NCBI RefSeq assembly: GCF_023101665.1
Contig: NZ_CP082161.1
Coordinates: 4,836,001 to 4,900,000, forward strand
From: Bradyrhizobium sp. 195
GTDB taxonomy: Bacteria > Pseudomonadota > Alphaproteobacteria > Rhizobiales > Xanthobacteraceae
Length of the DNA stretch: 64,000 bases
Direction: 5' to 3'
The translations under genes were made by a program, and so were the position numbers. The notes under the pieces are model-generated. The model had not been told where the DNA came from. It worked only from the letters and a program-made list of their open reading frames with translations, and ran no database searches. This document shows, piece after piece, positions 1-7,803 of the stretch. Position 1 is the stretch's first letter, and each line of letters starts with the position of its first letter.

Positions 1-2
1 CC

Positions 3-791
3 TGGCTCGCGCCGCTGGCCGTCGTCGTCCTGAACTCGCTCCGCACCAACGAGGAGATCGCGCAAGGTTCGATGATCGGCTGGCCGCAACATCTGGCCTG
101 GGGCAACTACACCGCGGCCTGGAGCGGCTTTTGCGTCGCCGAGACCTGCGCCGGCATTCGGCCGTACATGCTGAACTCCGCGCTGGTCACGATTCCCGCG
201 ACAATCTTCTCGACCTTGCTCGGTGCGGTCGCGGGTTACGCGGTGTCGCTCTGGCGCTTTCGCGGCGACAACTGGATCTACGGAATCGTCACCCTTGGCC
301 TCTTCCTTCCCCAGCAGATGCGCCTGTTGCCCTGGACCATCGTGCTGCGGGACATCGGCCTCATCAACACGCTGGCGGGGCTCGTGCTGATCCACACCAT
401 CCAGGGACTGTCCTTCACCACGCTGTTCTGCCGAAACTACTATGTCGCCATTCCCCATGAATTGATCAGGGCCGCGCGGATCGACGGCGCCGGGTTCTTT
501 CGCATTTTCTGGCGCATCATCCTGCCGCTGTCGCCTCCCATCCTGATCGTCACCGTGATCTGGCAGTTCACTCATATCTGGAACGAGTTCCTCTATGGCG
601 TGACGTTCACGAGCGGCCAGCAGCAGCCCGTCACGGCCGCGCTCATCGCGCTATCTGCCGCGGTGGCAGACATCCCGCAGCATGGCGTGCAGAGCGCCGC
701 GGTGATCATCGCAGCGCTCCCCACTTTGTTGATCTATGTCCTCGGCGGCAGATACTTCGTCCGAGGCCTCACCGCCGGGGCCGTGAAATGA
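3..791 (+). CDS. Sugar ABC transporter permease, MalG type (5' end cut off)
   Basis: Inner-membrane permease of a carbohydrate ABC importer of the MalFGK class. The frame is already open at base 3, so the start lies upstream of the window. Several hydrophobic membrane segments are visible. The cytoplasmic EAA loop (residues beginning IPHELIRAARIDGAG, about bases 450-500), which docks on the ATPase, is intact. The protein ends with a hydrophobic helix and a short basic tail, as in MalG-like proteins. The ATPase gene begins 10 bases downstream and an SDR gene follows, so this is the 3' part of a sugar uptake and catabolism operon. The substrate cannot be told from the sequence; the binding protein and partner permease are presumably just upstream. 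Confidence 0.9.
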   Translation, partial: WLAPLAVVVLNSLRTNEEIAQGSMIGWPQHLAWGNYTAAWSGFCVAETCAGIRPYMLNSALVTIPATIFSTLLGAVAGYAVSLWRFRGDNWIYGIVTLGLFLPQQMRLLPWTIVLRDIGLINTLAGLVLIHTIQGLSFTTLFCRNYYVAIPHELIRAARIDGAGFFRIFWRIILPLSPPILIVTVIWQFTHIWNEFLYGVTFTSGQQQPVTAALIALSAAVADIPQHGVQSAAVIIAALPTLLIYVLGGRYFVRGLTAGAVK

Positions 792-801
792 CGAGGCCAT
801 C

Positions 802-1917
802 ATGGCAGCACTGAGCATTCGCACCCTGTCGAAGCGCTACGCCAATCTGGAGGTGCTGAAGGGCGTCGATCTCGATATCGAAAGCGGCGAGTTCACGGTG
901 CTGGTCGGGCCATCCGGGTGCGGCAAGTCCACGCTGCTCAACATCGTTGCCGGGCTCGATCATCCGAGCGCAGGGACGGTCGAGATCGGCGGACGCGTGG
1001 TCAATGACATCCCGCCCAAGGACCGCGACATCGCCATGGTGTTCCAGTCCTACGCGCTCTATCCGTCGATGACGGTACGTCAGAACATCACCTTCGGCAT
1101 GGAATGCCGAGGTGTAGCCAAGGCCGAGCAGGAGAAGGCGGTCGCGAACGTGGCGAAGCTGCTGCAGATCGAGCCGTTGCTCGGACGCAAACCTTCGCAG
1201 CTCTCCGGCGGCCAGCGCCAGCGCGTGGCGATGGGGCGCGCGCTGGTGCGAGATCCCCTGCTCTTCCTGTTCGACGAGCCGCTGTCCAATCTCGACGCCA
1301 AGCTGCGCGTCGAGATGCGGATGGAGATCAAGCGCCTGCACCAGCGCATCGGCGCTACCATCGTCTATGTCACCCACGACCAGATCGAGGCGATGACGAT
1401 GGCGACGCGGATCGCCGTGATGCATCGCGGCGTGGTGCAGCAGTTCGCCGATCCCGATACGGTGTATCGCTACCCCGCCAATCTGTTCGTGGCGCGCTTC
1501 ATGGGCTCGCCGCCGATGAACACGATGCCGGCGCGGCTCGAAGCAGATGGCGACGGGCCGACGGTCGTGATCGGGGCAGGACGATCGGACGAGGTTCGCC
1601 TTCGTCTGCAGGGCTACGATGCGGCGGCACCCTATCTCGGCCGCGAGCTGGTGTTCGGGATCAGGCCAGAGTGTATTGCCGAGGGGGACCGCGCGTTCTC
1701 CGGCGCCGTGAGCGCGCCGGTTGTAATCACCGCGCCGGTTGAGATGGTCGAGCCCACCGGTGCCGAGACCATCGTCCTGCTCCGGCTCGGCGGCGAACCG
1801 GCGCAGGCGCGCATCTCGCCGGACGTCCGCCCCACGCCCGGCACCTCTGCGCCCTTCGCGCTCGACACCCGCCGCATTTGCCTGTTCGACCCCGAGACGG
1901 AGCGACTGATCGCATGA
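802..1917 (+). CDS. Sugar ABC transporter ATP-binding protein, UgpC/MsmK/MalK type
   Basis: Cytoplasmic ATPase of 371 residues powering the adjacent sugar importer. The Walker A motif GPSGCGKST lies near residue 36, the Q-loop is in VFQSYALYP, the ABC signature LSGGQRQR is near residue 134, and Walker B is FLFDEPLSNLD, followed by the switch His in VTHDQ. After about residue 240 comes a TOBE/OB-fold regulatory domain as in MalK and UgpC, and the total length is typical of that family. The start lies 10 bases after the permease stop. The stop overlaps the next ATG by four bases (ATGA), which suggests translational coupling. Family assignment is firm, substrate unknown. Confidence 0.93.
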   Translation: MAALSIRTLSKRYANLEVLKGVDLDIESGEFTVLVGPSGCGKSTLLNIVAGLDHPSAGTVEIGGRVVNDIPPKDRDIAMVFQSYALYPSMTVRQNITFGMECRGVAKAEQEKAVANVAKLLQIEPLLGRKPSQLSGGQRQRVAMGRALVRDPLLFLFDEPLSNLDAKLRVEMRMEIKRLHQRIGATIVYVTHDQIEAMTMATRIAVMHRGVVQQFADPDTVYRYPANLFVARFMGSPPMNTMPARLEADGDGPTVVIGAGRSDEVRLRLQGYDAAAPYLGRELVFGIRPECIAEGDRAFSGAVSAPVVITAPVEMVEPTGAETIVLLRLGGEPAQARISPDVRPTPGTSAPFALDTRRICLFDPETERLIA

Positions 1918-2681
1918 CCAAGACGAACTATGCCGGCCTCGCGGGCCGCGTGGTGCTGATCACCGGTGGCGCCAGCGGCATCGGTGCAGCCTTCGTGCGC
2001 GCCTTCGCCACCCAACGCGCCCGTGTGGCGTTTCTCGATATCGATCAGACGGCCGGCAAGGCGCTGGCCGCTGAGGTCGCGGCTTCCTCCGGTACGGCGC
2101 CGCTGTTCGTGCCGTGCGACCTCCTAGACATCGACGCCTTGCGCGCCGCCATGGCGCAGGTCCAGCGATCGCTCGGTGACGCCGCCGTCCTCGTCAACAA
2201 CGCAGCCAATGATCAACGCCAGGTTCTTTCCGAGGTGACGCCCACCGAGTTCGACTGGATGATCGGCGCCAATCTCAAGCACGTTTTCTTCGCAGCGCAA
2301 GCGGTGGTGCCGCAGATGCAGGCGCGCGGCGGCGGCTCGATCATCAACATGTCATCGATCGCCTGGATGCGAGGCGCACCGGCGCTGCCGGTCTACGCCG
2401 GGGCAAAGGCTGCGATCGTCGGCTTCACCAACTCGCTGGCGCGTTCGGTCGGCCTCGACCGCATTCGCGTCAACGCGATAGCGCCGGGCATGGTCATCAC
2501 CGAACGCCAGCGCCGGCTGTGGTATCCGGACGAGCAGGTCATCGCCGAGATGCGCTCGCGCCAGGCCGTTCCGGATGCGGTGACGCCCGAGGACATCGCC
2601 AACATGGCGCTGTTCCTCGCCTCCGACGAAAGCCAGCGCATCACCAGCCAGTGTTTTCGCGTCGATGGCGGACTTGCGTAG
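1914..2681 (+). CDS. SDR-family NAD(P)-dependent oxidoreductase
   Basis: Classical short-chain dehydrogenase of 255 residues. The N-terminal cofactor motif GGASGIG is followed by an acidic residue after beta-2 (FLDID), which usually means NAD(H) preference. The NNAAN structural motif, the catalytic Ser in INMSS and the YAGAK pair (YxxxK) are all present. I chose the ATG at 1914, which overlaps the upstream stop as ATGA; a longer frame from 1878 would run into the ATPase gene. Co-transcription with a sugar ABC transporter suggests that it oxidises a sugar, sugar lactone or polyol taken up by that system. This is inference from context, since SDR substrate cannot be read from sequence. Confidence 0.9.
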   Translation: MTKTNYAGLAGRVVLITGGASGIGAAFVRAFATQRARVAFLDIDQTAGKALAAEVAASSGTAPLFVPCDLLDIDALRAAMAQVQRSLGDAAVLVNNAANDQRQVLSEVTPTEFDWMIGANLKHVFFAAQAVVPQMQARGGGSIINMSSIAWMRGAPALPVYAGAKAAIVGFTNSLARSVGLDRIRVNAIAPGMVITERQRRLWYPDEQVIAEMRSRQAVPDAVTPEDIANMALFLASDESQRITSQCFRVDGGLA

Positions 2682-2685
2682 TCTT

Positions 2686-2770
2686 GTAGGGTGGGCAAAG
2701 CGAAGCGTGCCCACCAACTCTTCGTGACTGCGCAAGACATGGTGGGCACGCTGCGCTTTGCCCACCCTAC
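2686..2770. repeat. Palindromic intergenic repeat (REP-like)
   Basis: Two 31-base arms (2686-2716 and 2740-2770) are inverted copies with one mismatch and a 23-base loop. The arm begins GTAGGGTGGGCAAAGCG, a type I recognise as a dispersed intergenic element in Bradyrhizobium and relatives. It lies between the convergent SDR and lpxB genes, where the hairpin could end transcription from both sides. No U-tract follows, so a classical intrinsic terminator is not indicated. Confidence 0.8.
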
Positions 2771-2784
2771 TAAACCGCCTCTTA

Positions 2785-3957
2785 TCACCGGCTCTTGCGC
2801 ATCGTGGCGAGCACGATGTCGGCGGCGAGCACGCTTGGTGACTTGTTGCCGGTCGACATGATGGTGTCGAGCCGGGCGAACGCCTCGACCTGCTCCCGGC
2901 GCAGCGGTGAATCCGTCAGCACCTCGGCGAGCGCCGGCGCCAGCTTCTCCGGCGTGCACTCCTCCTGCAAAAACTCCGGAATCACGTCCTTGCCGATCAC
3001 GAGATTGGCGAGGATCACGGAGGAGACGCGGATCGCGCGGCGCAGGATGAAGGCCTCGATGGCACCGACGCGATAGGCCGTCACCATCGGAATGCCCGAC
3101 AATGCAAGCTCCAGCGTCACTGTGCCGGATTTGGCCAGTGCCGCACGCGCGATCCGGAACGCGGTACGCTTCTCGTTCTCGCCGGTCACGATCCTTGGCT
3201 TGACCGGCCAGTTCGCGACGCCCTCGCGGATGGTGGCTTCGAGATGCGGCATGGTCGGCAGTACCAGCTCGAACGCACGCCCTTCCGCCTGCAACCGGCC
3301 GAGCGTTGCGCCAAACACCTCGAGATGGTGCCTGACCTCGCTGCGACGGCTGCCGGGCAATACCAGCAGCACCGGCGGCTCACTGTCGCGACGCGCCTGC
3401 TCCTCTGCGTTTGGCCGCAGCGACGGCAATTGCTCGACCAGGGGATGGCCGACATAGCTGCACGGCGGCCCGCCGAGCTTGCGGTATTCCTCCGGCTCGA
3501 AAGGCAGAAGGCCGAGCACATGGTCGACATAGCCGAGCATGGTCCGGGCCCGTCCCGGCCGCCACGCCCAGAGCTGCGGCGAGACGTAGTCGACGACGGG
3601 AATGGCCGAATTCGTCGCGCGCACGCGACGGGCGACGCGATGGGTGAAATCGGGGCTGTCGATGATGACGAGCGCGTCCGGCGCGGCCTCCAGCACGGCG
3701 TCCGCCGTGTTGCGGATCAACCGCAGGATCTTCGGCAATTGCTGCACCACCGCGGCGAAGCCGACGATCGACAGCTCCTCGATCGGAAACAGAGATTCCA
3801 GCCCCTCGCGCGCCATGGTGCGGCCGCCGACGCCGACGAACTCGACGCCGTCGCCGAGGCGCTGCCGCAGCACCTTCATCAAGGCACTGCCGAGCCGGTC
3901 GCCCGATTCTTCGGTGGCGATCAGGAAGATCCTGCGCTTGGGATCGCGCGACTGCAT
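2785..3957 (-). CDS. lpxB: Lipid-A-disaccharide synthase
   Basis: Peripheral inner-membrane glycosyltransferase (GT19). It joins UDP-2,3-diacylglucosamine to lipid X to form the lipid A disaccharide. The N-terminal part has FLIATEESGDRLGSALM, matching the LpxB hallmark GE(x)SGD. The IDSPDFTHRVA segment and the C-terminal GTVTLELAL segment of the donor-binding half are also present. Length (390 residues) is normal. The ATG at 3957 shares its A with the lpxI stop (TGATG), implying coupled translation; a GTG one codon upstream is an alternative. It is the last gene of the minus-strand envelope cluster. Confidence 0.96.
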   Translation of the reverse strand: MQSRDPKRRIFLIATEESGDRLGSALMKVLRQRLGDGVEFVGVGGRTMAREGLESLFPIEELSIVGFAAVVQQLPKILRLIRNTADAVLEAAPDALVIIDSPDFTHRVARRVRATNSAIPVVDYVSPQLWAWRPGRARTMLGYVDHVLGLLPFEPEEYRKLGGPPCSYVGHPLVEQLPSLRPNAEEQARRDSEPPVLLVLPGSRRSEVRHHLEVFGATLGRLQAEGRAFELVLPTMPHLEATIREGVANWPVKPRIVTGENEKRTAFRIARAALAKSGTVTLELALSGIPMVTAYRVGAIEAFILRRAIRVSSVILANLVIGKDVIPEFLQEECTPEKLAPALAEVLTDSPLRREQVEAFARLDTIMSTGNKSPSVLAADIVLATMRKSR

Positions 3958-4826
3958 CACGCCGGCAGACCGATGACGAAGAGATATTTCGCGTCGGCGA
4001 AGGCGATCATCGCCTGCGGCTCGGCGGCGATAGTGTTGCCGGCGATGACGGCAATGCCGGCCAAGCCGGCGGCGGCAACACCTTCGAGCGTGCGCGGGCC
4101 GATCGTCGGCAGGTCGAAGCGAAGATCCTGGCCGCTTTTTGGCGCCTTCACCAGCACGCCGCGGCCCATGGCGGCGCGGATGCGCCCCTCCTCGCGCAGC
4201 CGCGCAACGCGCGCGAGCAGCGCGTCGGTGCCCTCGATGTCCTCGACCGCCACCACATGGCCGTCGATCACCACCGCGGCCTGGCCGATGTCGAACGGAC
4301 CGAGCGCCGTCAGCACCGCACGGCCGCGCGCGATGTCGGTCTTGCCGGTATCGCTGGGCCAGGCGCGGCTGATGCAGCCTTCGGGCATCAGCAGATCAGG
4401 CGCGACGTCCTTGATGCCGATCATGCGAAAGCCATCCTGCTCGAGGATGCGGCCAACGCCGGACAAGAGATGATCGTCGCCGCCGCGAAAGGCGCGGATG
4501 ACGTTGCCGAGCAGGCGCAGCGTCTTGACGTCGAACCGGATCTCCGCGAGCGAAGGTCGCACCAGCGTCCCGATGAAGATCAGGTCGCGGCAGCCCTCCT
4601 CGCGAAACAGCCGCATGGCGCGACCGAGCTGGCCGACCGAGATCCAGCGGTGGCGGAATTTCTCCACCCGCGCCGGATCGCAGGCCCCGCGAAGGGGAAA
4701 CAGCACGGGCGTGATGCCGCGGGCGGCGAGCGAGTCGGCGACCGCGAACGGCATTGCGCCGCCGCCGGCGACGATGCCGACCGGCGATGCAATCTCCGAC
4801 GCCGCCGATGTCATGCCCGCGGCCAT
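3957..4826 (-). CDS. lpxI: UDP-2,3-diacylglucosamine pyrophosphatase LpxI
   Basis: Hydrolyses UDP-2,3-diacylglucosamine to lipid X and UMP in lipid A synthesis. This is the LpxI (DUF1009) type used by alphaproteobacteria in place of LpxH. The N-terminal part has IVAGGGAMPFAVADSL and the C-terminal catalytic part has PTIGPRTLEGVAAAGLAG with GVLVKAPKSGQD, characteristic of this family. It sits between lpxA (8-base gap upstream) and lpxB (1-base overlap), the usual arrangement. A start four codons later (MTSAAS) is possible. Length (289 residues) is usual. Confidence 0.95.
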   Translation of the reverse strand: MAAGMTSAASEIASPVGIVAGGGAMPFAVADSLAARGITPVLFPLRGACDPARVEKFRHRWISVGQLGRAMRLFREEGCRDLIFIGTLVRPSLAEIRFDVKTLRLLGNVIRAFRGGDDHLLSGVGRILEQDGFRMIGIKDVAPDLLMPEGCISRAWPSDTGKTDIARGRAVLTALGPFDIGQAAVVIDGHVVAVEDIEGTDALLARVARLREEGRIRAAMGRGVLVKAPKSGQDLRFDLPTIGPRTLEGVAAAGLAGIAVIAGNTIAAEPQAMIAFADAKYLFVIGLPA

Positions 4827-4833
4827 CCCAACA

Positions 4834-5625
4834 TCACTTCGTAATAGCGGGAAGACAGAGCGGGCGTTTGCCCTTGCCGATGAAGTCGAGGATCTCGGCG
4901 ATCGCCGGATCTTCGCCGGCGAGCGGCCTGGACGCCTCTAACCGCTCGGCGAAGGTGCCCGGGCCGTGGAAGAGTTTTTGGTAGAACCCACGCACCGTCG
5001 CCAGCCGCTGCTTGGTGAACTTGCGCCGCTTCATGCCGATCAGGTTGAGGCCCTCCAGCACCGCATATTGGCCGTTGACGAGGCCAAACGGGATGATGTC
5101 GTCGCGCACGCCACACACGCCGCCAACCATGACCTGCGGGCCGATGCGGGTAAACTGGTGCACGGCGGACAGTCCGCCAATAAAGACGAAGTCGGCAATC
5201 TCGCAATGACCGCCGAGCGTTGCCGACGTCGCTAAGATCGCGTCATTGCCGACATGGCAATCGTGGCCGACATGGCTGCAGTTCATGAAATAGCCGCGGT
5301 CGCCAACCGTGGTGACCCCGCCGCCGGCGACGGTGCCGGCATTCATGGTCACGGATTCGCGGATGGTGCAGCCCGAGCCGATCTTGAGCTGTGTCAGCTC
5401 GCCACGATAGCTGAGCGACTGTGGCGGCGTGCCGAGCGAGGCGAACGGATAGATGGTGCAATCGTCGCCGATCGTGGTCTGCGCGGTGACGTGCACATGT
5501 CCGACCAGCTTGCAATTGTTGCCGATCACGACATGCGGGCCGATGATGCAATAGGGTCCGATCTCGGTGCCCTCGCCGATCACGGCGCCGTCCGCGACCC
5601 GTGCGGTGGGATCAATCTTGCTCAT
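4834..5625 (-). CDS. lpxA: UDP-N-acetylglucosamine acyltransferase
   Basis: First enzyme of lipid A synthesis, transferring a 3-hydroxyacyl chain from ACP to UDP-GlcNAc. The N-terminal two thirds are left-handed parallel beta-helix hexapeptide repeats (e.g. IGPYCIIGPHVVIG). The catalytic His is in GHDCHVGN (about His121), equivalent to His125 of E. coli LpxA. A helical C-terminal domain follows, for a total of 263 residues. The ATG at 5625 is preferred over the TTG one codon upstream. It is separated from fabZ by the oppositely oriented KTSC gene, so it probably needs its own promoter in 5630-5800 or read-through from fabZ. Confidence 0.96.
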   Translation of the reverse strand: MSKIDPTARVADGAVIGEGTEIGPYCIIGPHVVIGNNCKLVGHVHVTAQTTIGDDCTIYPFASLGTPPQSLSYRGELTQLKIGSGCTIRESVTMNAGTVAGGGVTTVGDRGYFMNCSHVGHDCHVGNDAILATSATLGGHCEIADFVFIGGLSAVHQFTRIGPQVMVGGVCGVRDDIIPFGLVNGQYAVLEGLNLIGMKRRKFTKQRLATVRGFYQKLFHGPGTFAERLEASRPLAGEDPAIAEILDFIGKGKRPLCLPAITK

Positions 5626-5802
5626 CAAGCAAATCTTACTCGTCAGGAAGCTCTGATTATGTGTTGAAGTAGCTCAGTTTTCCGGTGGTTAGCGCGACTA
5701 TGCCCGATCTGTCCAGTGACGTATCATCTCTGCCTGTTTCAAGTACTGGATGAGGCGGCCTTCCCGGTCCGTCAAACATGTTCACACGGAGCTTCAGCAC
5801 TC

Positions 5803-6126
5803 GTGGTCAGGGCCTTGGCACTTCTACTCGCACAGCTCGCGGCGGTGCCGATCGTGTCCGAGACGGTCGAGACCGGCGATCGCCGGCCCATCGATCTCGC
5901 GACATTCGAATGCCGCGAAATCACTCGCAGCACGGTGCTTCAGCGTGTCTGCTATGATCGCGCTCAGCACGACCTCGTCGTCGCGACTGGCGGCTTCTAT
6001 GCGCGCTATTGCGGCGTCGCGGCCGAGACAGTCGACCGCCTTCTGGGCGCGCCGTCCATGGGCCAGTTCTTCAACCGGCATATCGGGCGCGAGGCCGCCG
6101 GCAGCCGCTACGATTGCAGCGCGTGA
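5803..6126 (+). CDS. Small KTSC-domain protein, probably exported
   Basis: About 107 residues from a GTG at 5803. The first 20 or so residues (VVRALALLLAQLAAVPIVS) look like a signal peptide. The C-terminal half has a KTSC-like core: a VCYD strand, YARYCGVAAETVDRLL, then APSMGQFFNRHI. KTSC domains are small, poorly characterised modules of about 60 residues with that closing motif. A GTG at 5716 would give 136 residues but would bury the signal peptide. Two Cys flank the domain (VCYD and RYDCSA) and could form a disulphide. The gene is on the opposite strand between fabZ and lpxA. Function unknown. Confidence 0.65.
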   Translation: MVRALALLLAQLAAVPIVSETVETGDRRPIDLATFECREITRSTVLQRVCYDRAQHDLVVATGGFYARYCGVAAETVDRLLGAPSMGQFFNRHIGREAAGSRYDCSA

Positions 6127-6152
6127 GCCCAGTCGCTCGGGGCCGAAGCCGC

Positions 6153-6614
6153 TCAGTCCGTCAGCATGGCGCCGACATCGGCTTCCGCAACCACCTGCCC
6201 GTTGACCTTGGCGTCGCCGTGAAACCACCACATGGCCTTGCGGCGGCCAACCGAGCGCATGTGGTACTCGATGGTGTCGCCGGGCAGCACGGGCTTGCGG
6301 AACTTGCACTTGTCGATGGTGAGGAAATAGACCGCCCGCGGCTTCTCGGTGCCTTCGACCGACTTGATGCCGATCACGCCCGCGGTCTGCGCCATCGCCT
6401 CGATCATCATGACGCCGGGATAGACCGGACGCTCAGGGAAATGCCCCTGGAAGGCCGGCTCGTTGAAGGTAACGTTCTTGATGCCGATGCCGCTGTAGTC
6501 GGCGCGGATGTTGATCACGCGATCGATCAGCAGCATCGGGAAGCGGTGCGGCAGGGTCTGGAGGATGGCATTGATATCCACCAGCTCGAACTTAACAGGT
6601 GATTCCGCCGTCAT
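6153..6614 (-). CDS. fabZ: 3-hydroxyacyl-ACP dehydratase FabZ
   Basis: Hot-dog-fold dehydratase of type II fatty-acid synthesis, also balancing the hydroxyacyl-ACP pool used by LpxA and LpxD. It has [13 protein letters not shown] near the N-terminus. The catalytic pair is His58 ([12 protein letters not shown]) and Glu72 (MMIEAMAQ). Length is 153 residues. The ATG at 6614 overlaps the lpxD stop by four bases (ATGA). The longer open frame reaching further up inside lpxD is not coding. Confidence 0.97.
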   Translation of the reverse strand: MTAESPVKFELVDINAILQTLPHRFPMLLIDRVINIRADYSGIGIKNVTFNEPAFQGHFPERPVYPGVMMIEAMAQTAGVIGIKSVEGTEKPRAVYFLTIDKCKFRKPVLPGDTIEYHMRSVGRRKAMWWFHGDAKVNGQVVAEADVGAMLTD

Positions 6615-7678
6615 TCCCGTCCCTCGTCCTTCGCATCGGCCTTGCTGTCGCGCACCAGACGCTCCACCGCGATGATCTCCTTGAACCATTGCTTGGTCGG
6701 TTTGGCAAAAAAACCACCCCAGCGGCCGCCTGCCGGGATGTCGTCCTTGACGCCGCTCATCGCGGTGACCTGGGCCCCATCTCCGATCTTGAGGTGGTTG
6801 TTGATGCCAACCTTGGCTCCCAGCGCCACGTTGTCGCCAATGGTCAGGCTGCCGGCCAGCCCGATCTGAGCCGCAAGCAGGCAGTTCCGGCCGATGGTCA
6901 CATTGTGGCCGATCTGGACCTGATTGTCGATTTTGGTGCCCTCCCCGATCACGGTGTCGCGCAAGGACCCGCGATCGATGGTGGTGCCGGCGCCGACCTC
7001 CACATTGTTCTGGATCAGCACGCGGCCGGTCTGCGGCACCTTCAGGTGGCCCTCGGGGCCGAAGAAGATGAAGCCATAGCCGTCCTGGCCGATCGAGCAG
7101 CCGGGATGGATCAGCACGTCGTTGCCGATCAGCGCGCATTGGATGGCAGTACGGGCGCCGACGTTACAATCGCGGCCAATCTTGACCCCGGGACCGATCA
7201 CCGCCCCGGCGCCGACCACCGTGCCGCTGCCGATCTCAACGTCCGGGCCGATCACCGCCAGGGGATCGACGATCACGCCGTCCTCGAGCCGGGCCGTGGG
7301 ATCGATGATCGCGGACGGCGCGATGCCGTCATTGCCGACCCAGGATTGCGGCCTGAGCGCATCGCCATGCCATTCCCGCGCGAGCCTGACGAAGGCCCGG
7401 AACGGCTGCGCCACCCGCAGCACCGCCACATGCGCGGGCACCCTGGCTTCGAAGCGCGGGCTCACCAGGCACGCGCCGGCCTTGGTCGCCTTGAGCTCGT
7501 CGGCGTATTTCAGGTTGTCGAAGAATGCCAAATGCATCGGGCCCGCTTCGTCGAGCGAAGCAAGGCCCGTGATGATTTGACCGCCCCTGCCGGGATCGAC
7601 CAGCTCCGCCTTGGTCAGCGCGGCAATGTCAGCCAGTGCTGAGGCAGGCGGCTTTGTGAAGAAGATCGGCTGCGCCAT
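6611..7678 (-). CDS. lpxD: UDP-3-O-(3-hydroxyacyl)glucosamine N-acyltransferase
   Basis: Third step of lipid A synthesis. It has an N-terminal uridine-binding domain (residues about 1-110), a hexapeptide-repeat beta-helix with many IG-x4-IG turns, and the catalytic His near residue 258 (QIGHNVTIG). A helical C-terminus ends in a charged tail. Length (355 residues) fits the family. It is preceded by bamA with a 125-base gap and followed by fabZ with a 4-base overlap. Confidence 0.97.
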   Translation of the reverse strand: MAQPIFFTKPPASALADIAALTKAELVDPGRGGQIITGLASLDEAGPMHLAFFDNLKYADELKATKAGACLVSPRFEARVPAHVAVLRVAQPFRAFVRLAREWHGDALRPQSWVGNDGIAPSAIIDPTARLEDGVIVDPLAVIGPDVEIGSGTVVGAGAVIGPGVKIGRDCNVGARTAIQCALIGNDVLIHPGCSIGQDGYGFIFFGPEGHLKVPQTGRVLIQNNVEVGAGTTIDRGSLRDTVIGEGTKIDNQVQIGHNVTIGRNCLLAAQIGLAGSLTIGDNVALGAKVGINNHLKIGDGAQVTAMSGVKDDIPAGGRWGGFFAKPTKQWFKEIIAVERLVRDSKADAKDEGRE

Positions 7679-7803
7679 TCCACCCCGTCGCGGTCCGGCT
7701 TCGGCATGAAGCGGTCAGGCCGCATCATGCCTCATCTGTTGGATTGGCACGATCCCTTTCGGAAACCGGCTCCAGTGATCCGGATCGTGCCGTGCTGTTC
7801 GAA

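Noticed and set aside
5750..6309. Alternative frames on both strands over the KTSC gene
   Set aside because: Only the frame from 5803 shows a signal peptide and the KTSC closing motif; the others are shadows.
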